Source of the DNA: Bacillota bacterium
GTDB taxonomy: Bacteria; Armatimonadota; HRBIN16
DNA: 46,094 nucleotides
Assembly (NCBI GenBank): GCA_023511455.1
Contig: JAIMBJ010000029.1
Coordinates: 1 to 46,094 of the forward strand
Direction: 5' to 3'
The stretch's first letter is position 1. Each line of letters starts with the position of its first letter. The translations under genes were made by a program, and so were the position numbers. This document shows positions 43,554 to 46,094 of the stretch, in pieces. Under the pieces are notes generated by a model. That model was not told the origin of the DNA and ran no database searches. It worked only from the letters and a program-made list of their open reading frames with translations.

Positions 43554-44071
43554 CTTCGAACCAGCTCCTCGATGCGTTCCACCGCCTGTTCCGGTGAAAG
43601 CGTAGAGGTATCCACACGGATGTCGGCACATGCGTAGGCGGTCTCGCGTTCGGACATTAATCGGCGTATCTCCGCCAGTGGGTCGGCAGCAGCAGCCAGC
43701 TTCGGGCGCGTGTGGATTGGCTGAACGCGCTGCAGAATCACTTCCGGCTGTGCCGTTAACAACACGATAACGGCGTGTCGGCGCAGAGAGCATACATTTT
43801 CCGCGCGCGTGGGCACTCCTCCGCCGGTAGCAATCACCAGCCGATGCTGGTTCTCCAAACTGCGCAGCACCTCCGTCTCCTGCTGGCGGAAATATTCCTC
43901 TCCGAAGCGATCGAAAATCTGCGCCACACTGTATCCCACTTTTTGCTCCACCAGTGCGTCGGTGTCGACAAACTGCCATCCCCACCGCCGTGCCAGCATC
44001 TGCCCCAGCAAGGTCTTGCCGGTGCCCATGAAACCGATAAGTGCGACGTTTGGAAACGACCTGTACCGCAT
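43529..44071 (-). CDS. aroK: Shikimate kinase
   Basis: The 180-residue enzyme phosphorylates shikimate with ATP, step five of the pathway. Motifs: P-loop LIGFMGTGKT, shikimate-binding DTDALVEQ, the FRQQETEVL helix, and ATGGGVPTRAEN. ATG 44071 is chosen because the P-loop then starts near residue 11 as in the family. No ribosome site is visible; a strong hairpin (44085-44108) ends 13 bases before the start, so expression from the upstream secretin gene may be limited. aroB follows with a 25-base overlap. Confidence 0.93.
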   Translation of the reverse strand: MRYRSFPNVALIGFMGTGKTLLGQMLARRWGWQFVDTDALVEQKVGYSVAQIFDRFGEEYFRQQETEVLRSLENQHRLVIATGGGVPTRAENVCSLRRHAVIVLLTAQPEVILQRVQPIHTRPKLAAAADPLAEIRRLMSERETAYACADIRVDTSTLSPEQAVERIEELVRRWQPTNLT

Positions 44072-44084
44072 CAGCGTACGAGAA

Positions 44085-44108
44085 GCGCGGGGGTGAGTAC
44101 CCCCGCGC
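44085..44108 (-). terminator. Strong hairpin between the secretin gene and aroK
   Basis: A perfect 10-bp stem GCGCGGGGGT / ACCCCCGCGC with loop ACTC as read on the minus strand, followed by TTCTCGT. The T-run is poor, so it may attenuate rather than stop transcription into aroK. Confidence 0.55.
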
Positions 44109-44136
44109 CGATCCGTAACGAGCAATGGTCGGAACC

Positions 44137-45819
44137 TTAGGGCGTTACGCCTATCGTCGGTGCGCCAGTATCCTCGAGAATACGAGGCGTCAGGAAGATG
44201 AGCAGCTCGGTATCGTCCTGCGACAGGTTGGTGGAGCGGAACAGATGCCCAATCCACGGCAGGTCGCCAAGGATGGGGAACTTCGCCACCGAGGTATCCT
44301 CGCTGCGCCGGATGAATCCGCCCAGAACCACCGTCTGGCCACTCGGCACGCGCCGCGTGGTGAAGATAGACTGACTGTTAACTATCGGGAACGTGCTGCC
44401 ATCTGGCGACCGCACCGAGCCGGTAATATCCGACAGCTGCAACGGGATGAACAGGGTGATGGTACCGTCGCCGTTAATCCGCGGGGTTACCGTCATGCCG
44501 GACACTATGGACACGTAGTTCACCTGGCTCCCCTGAATCACCTGTCCCTGGCCAGGAGTTGTGAACGTTGTGGTGACGAAAGGCACTTCCGTTTGCACGA
44601 AGATAGAGCCCGGCGTGTTGTTCAGCGTTGTCACCACCGGTGCCTGGATCACACGACCACGCGCATTGGACATAGCGGTACGCAGTTCGGTGACCAGGTT
44701 GCCCGCGCTGTAGCGGATGAAGATGTTGCCGCCCGTGGCGAAGGTGCCCGGCACGTTTCCTGCTTGCGTGTTGAGCTGCTGCACCAGCCAGTCGATCCCG
44801 AACTGCCTTACCTCGCTGACTTTCACAGTCACGAACTCCGCCTTGATTTCCACCTGCTTGGGCGCCACGTCCAGCAAGCGGATGAAACGGCGGATGTTCT
44901 CGATATCTTCGTCCGTGCCGACAACGATCAGGGAGTTATCCACGTCCACGGCGATGATGCGAGCCTGGTCGCTCAGTTGCACCAGCTGCCCACCAGCGGC
45001 AGCACCGAGCCCACCAGCGCCAACGCCGGGTTGACCAAACCCGCCGATACCGCCAGCACCGGGCTGGCCGAAGCCGCCGACCTGCCCGCCCATGCCAAAG
45101 CCTATACCGCCGCCGAAGGCGCCACGCTGGTCAAAGCCGGTATTGGGTGCTGACGTGTGCCCCGCTGTACTTCCCTCACTCGTATTTGTCGGGGCAGTTG
45201 GCACTGGCGAAGGCGTAGGCAGAATGGGCTGAGGCTGTATCAACGGACGCATGCCCGTGCGCGTTGCATCCATCAGGTGCTTCAGCAGAGCTCCACTGTT
45301 TTGAGCCGCCCAGTCCATGCCCACAATCGTCGGGTCTGTGCGCAGCTGTCTCAGAAACTCGCTGGGGTTAATGTACTGCAGTTTCATCTTTTCCGTGCGC
45401 ACTCGCACCGGCGCAGGCGCAGGTGTGGGTACAGGCTCCTGCGGTTGTGCTGCAACAGCGGGTTCGGTGTCGTTGCCCTGCGGTCCAACGATAAACACTC
45501 CATCTTCCGTACGACGCACCCGTGCACCCGCTGAACGTGCCAGGTACTCCAGTGCTTTATCCAGTGGCATGTCAATCAAATTCACGTTGACACGCGGATA
45601 GGGCTTTTCACTGGGTTCCAGCACGATGCTGGCCCCACTGCGCTGCATCAACATGTTTACTGCGTCACGAAACTCCGCGTCAACCAGTGTAAGGCTCAAC
45701 AGCGGCATATTTCCCTGCGCACGGGGGGCACTCGCCGCCGGAAGCGAACCCCACACACCCCACACAGCACATGCCACCATCAAAGGCAATGCGACGTTCC
45801 GCCATTTACGGAGTGTCAT
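44137..45819 (-). CDS. Secretin (PilQ/GspD-like outer-membrane channel)
   Basis: The 560-residue protein has a signal peptide (cut near AASA|PR, residue ~31), an STN-like domain (~37-115; LLSLTLVDAEFRDAVNMLMQRSGASIVL), a Pro-rich linker, an N1-type domain ending VVGTDEDIENIRRFIRLLDV, and the secretin beta-domain (~325-555; PVVTTLNNTPGSIFVQTEVPF, GMTVTPRINGDGTITL, PSGQTVVLGGFIRRSE, FPILGDLPWIGHLF). Between N-domains lies a Gly-rich insert (~230-280). It forms the channel for type IV pili or type II secretion and fits the prepilin-like genes elsewhere. AAAGGAGG precedes ATG 45819. PilM/N/O genes, if present, would lie to the right of the window. Confidence 0.92.
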   Translation of the reverse strand: MTLRKWRNVALPLMVACAVWGVWGSLPAASAPRAQGNMPLLSLTLVDAEFRDAVNMLMQRSGASIVLEPSEKPYPRVNVNLIDMPLDKALEYLARSAGARVRRTEDGVFIVGPQGNDTEPAVAAQPQEPVPTPAPAPVRVRTEKMKLQYINPSEFLRQLRTDPTIVGMDWAAQNSGALLKHLMDATRTGMRPLIQPQPILPTPSPVPTAPTNTSEGSTAGHTSAPNTGFDQRGAFGGGIGFGMGGQVGGFGQPGAGGIGGFGQPGVGAGGLGAAAGGQLVQLSDQARIIAVDVDNSLIVVGTDEDIENIRRFIRLLDVAPKQVEIKAEFVTVKVSEVRQFGIDWLVQQLNTQAGNVPGTFATGGNIFIRYSAGNLVTELRTAMSNARGRVIQAPVVTTLNNTPGSIFVQTEVPFVTTTFTTPGQGQVIQGSQVNYVSIVSGMTVTPRINGDGTITLFIPLQLSDITGSVRSPDGSTFPIVNSQSIFTTRRVPSGQTVVLGGFIRRSEDTSVAKFPILGDLPWIGHLFRSTNLSQDDTELLIFLTPRILEDTGAPTIGVTP

Positions 45820-45895
45820 GAACCTCTGTCCTCCTTTTACTCGTTACAGATCGTTTGGTTGTAAAGACAGTCCGGCGGGGAGCCGGAACAGACGC

Positions 45896-46094
45896 TCAGA
45901 AACCGCCGCGTCCGCCCCAGCCGCCACCGCCCCAACCGCCGCCGCGGTTGAAGCCACCACCGCCCCAGCCGCCACCGCGGTTGAAGCCGCCGCCCCAGCC
46001 GCCACCGCCGAAGCCACCGCGGTTGAAGCCCCCACCGCCCCCGCCCCCAACGCCCAAACCCCCCCCGCCGAAGCCACCATAGCCCACGCCCTGT
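45896..46094 (-). CDS. Glycine-rich protein, C-terminal part (continues past the right edge)
   Basis: On the minus strand the frame is open from the edge to TGA 45896-45898. It consists almost entirely of Gly with Trp, Phe, Asn and Arg in tandem units such as GFNRGGGWGGG. The DNA is correspondingly repetitive. It lies 76 bases before the secretin start on the same strand, with a weak hairpin (TCCGGC/GCCGGA, 45871-45887) between. It may be a tail of a pilus-assembly protein or a secreted surface protein; the window holds too little to tell. Confidence 0.55.
   Translation of the reverse strand, partial: QGVGYGGFGGGGLGVGGGGGGGFNRGGFGGGGWGGGFNRGGGWGGGGFNRGGGWGGGGWGGRGGF
45900..46080. repeat. Degenerate tandem repeat encoding GFNRGGGWGGG-like units
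   Basis: GGTTGAAGCC recurs at ~45949, 45983 and 46022 within CCG/CCA-rich DNA; spacing of ~33-39 bases matches 11-13 codons. It is coding (see the glycine-rich frame) and not a CRISPR array, since there are no unique spacers. Confidence 0.65.

Noticed and set aside
45900-46080. Possible CRISPR array
   Set aside because: Repeats are short, degenerate and in frame with a glycine-rich protein; there are no unique spacers.

Overview
This 46 kb window is a gene-dense, GC-rich bacterial chromosome segment, most probably from Armatimonadota or a close relative (inference). Two genes (13353-14153, 27147-27863) encode prepilin-like proteins with an [16 protein letters not shown]-terminus and a C-terminal H-x9-DG motif, a combination typical of Armatimonadota and Planctomycetota. 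A PilQ/GspD-like secretin and an AlgD-type GDP-mannose dehydrogenase indicate a diderm that builds pili and an acidic exopolysaccharide. No rRNA, tRNA, CRISPR array, complete insertion sequence or prophage was found.

Layout. 1-771: RHS-core debris enclosing a HicB-HicA toxin-antitoxin pair. 845-5929: a strong promoter, a large secreted subtilisin-like protease with four tandem ~109-residue repeats, and a small lipoprotein. 6043-8413 (minus): a YqhD-type alcohol dehydrogenase, a zinc alcohol dehydrogenase, and the 3' remnant of a third gene. 8678-11505 (plus): a small anchored protein, MtaB, a HIT protein and an RmlC-like cupin. 11600-14212: an O-antigen-ligase-like protein, then a prepilin-like protein closed by a strong terminator. 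14218-15753 (minus): an HD-GYP protein with a degenerate GGDEF domain. 15944-17647 (plus): a three-gene unit of a degenerate Fic/Doc protein, an unknown protein and a polytopic membrane protein. 17656-20849 (minus): rpoN followed by a GxGYxYP-family protein. 21140-27008 (minus): heparinase II/III, GDP-mannose dehydrogenase, GT4 glycosyltransferase and a CPA2 antiporter, an apparent exopolysaccharide unit. 27147-30313 (plus): a prepilin-like gene and a YyaL protein with a DsbD-like C-terminal extension. 30458-33835 (minus): a secreted CHAT/caspase-fold protein and a secreted partner. 33965-36187: hemH plus three small, well-marked plus-strand transcription units. 36190 to the right edge (minus): an almost gap-free run vanX-like, dapF, ribE, ribD, a membrane protein, rpe, a PASTA kinase, a small membrane protein, aroB, aroK, a secretin and a glycine-rich protein cut by the window edge.

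The best candidates for something undescribed are small. First, a sigma-54 promoter with textbook -24/-12 spacing (35611-35626) starts a ~138-nt structured plus-strand RNA that ends at a strong terminator and has no credible gene; rpoN itself is in this window. Second, a ~170-nt stand-alone transcription unit (33965-34170) has a promoter, a strong ribosome site, a 10-codon ORF whose start codon can be folded into an 8-bp stem, and its own terminator. Third, the secreted CHAT-protease pair and the degenerate Fic/Doc operon are protein-level candidates.

All assignments come from reading motifs and gene order by eye; no database search was run.
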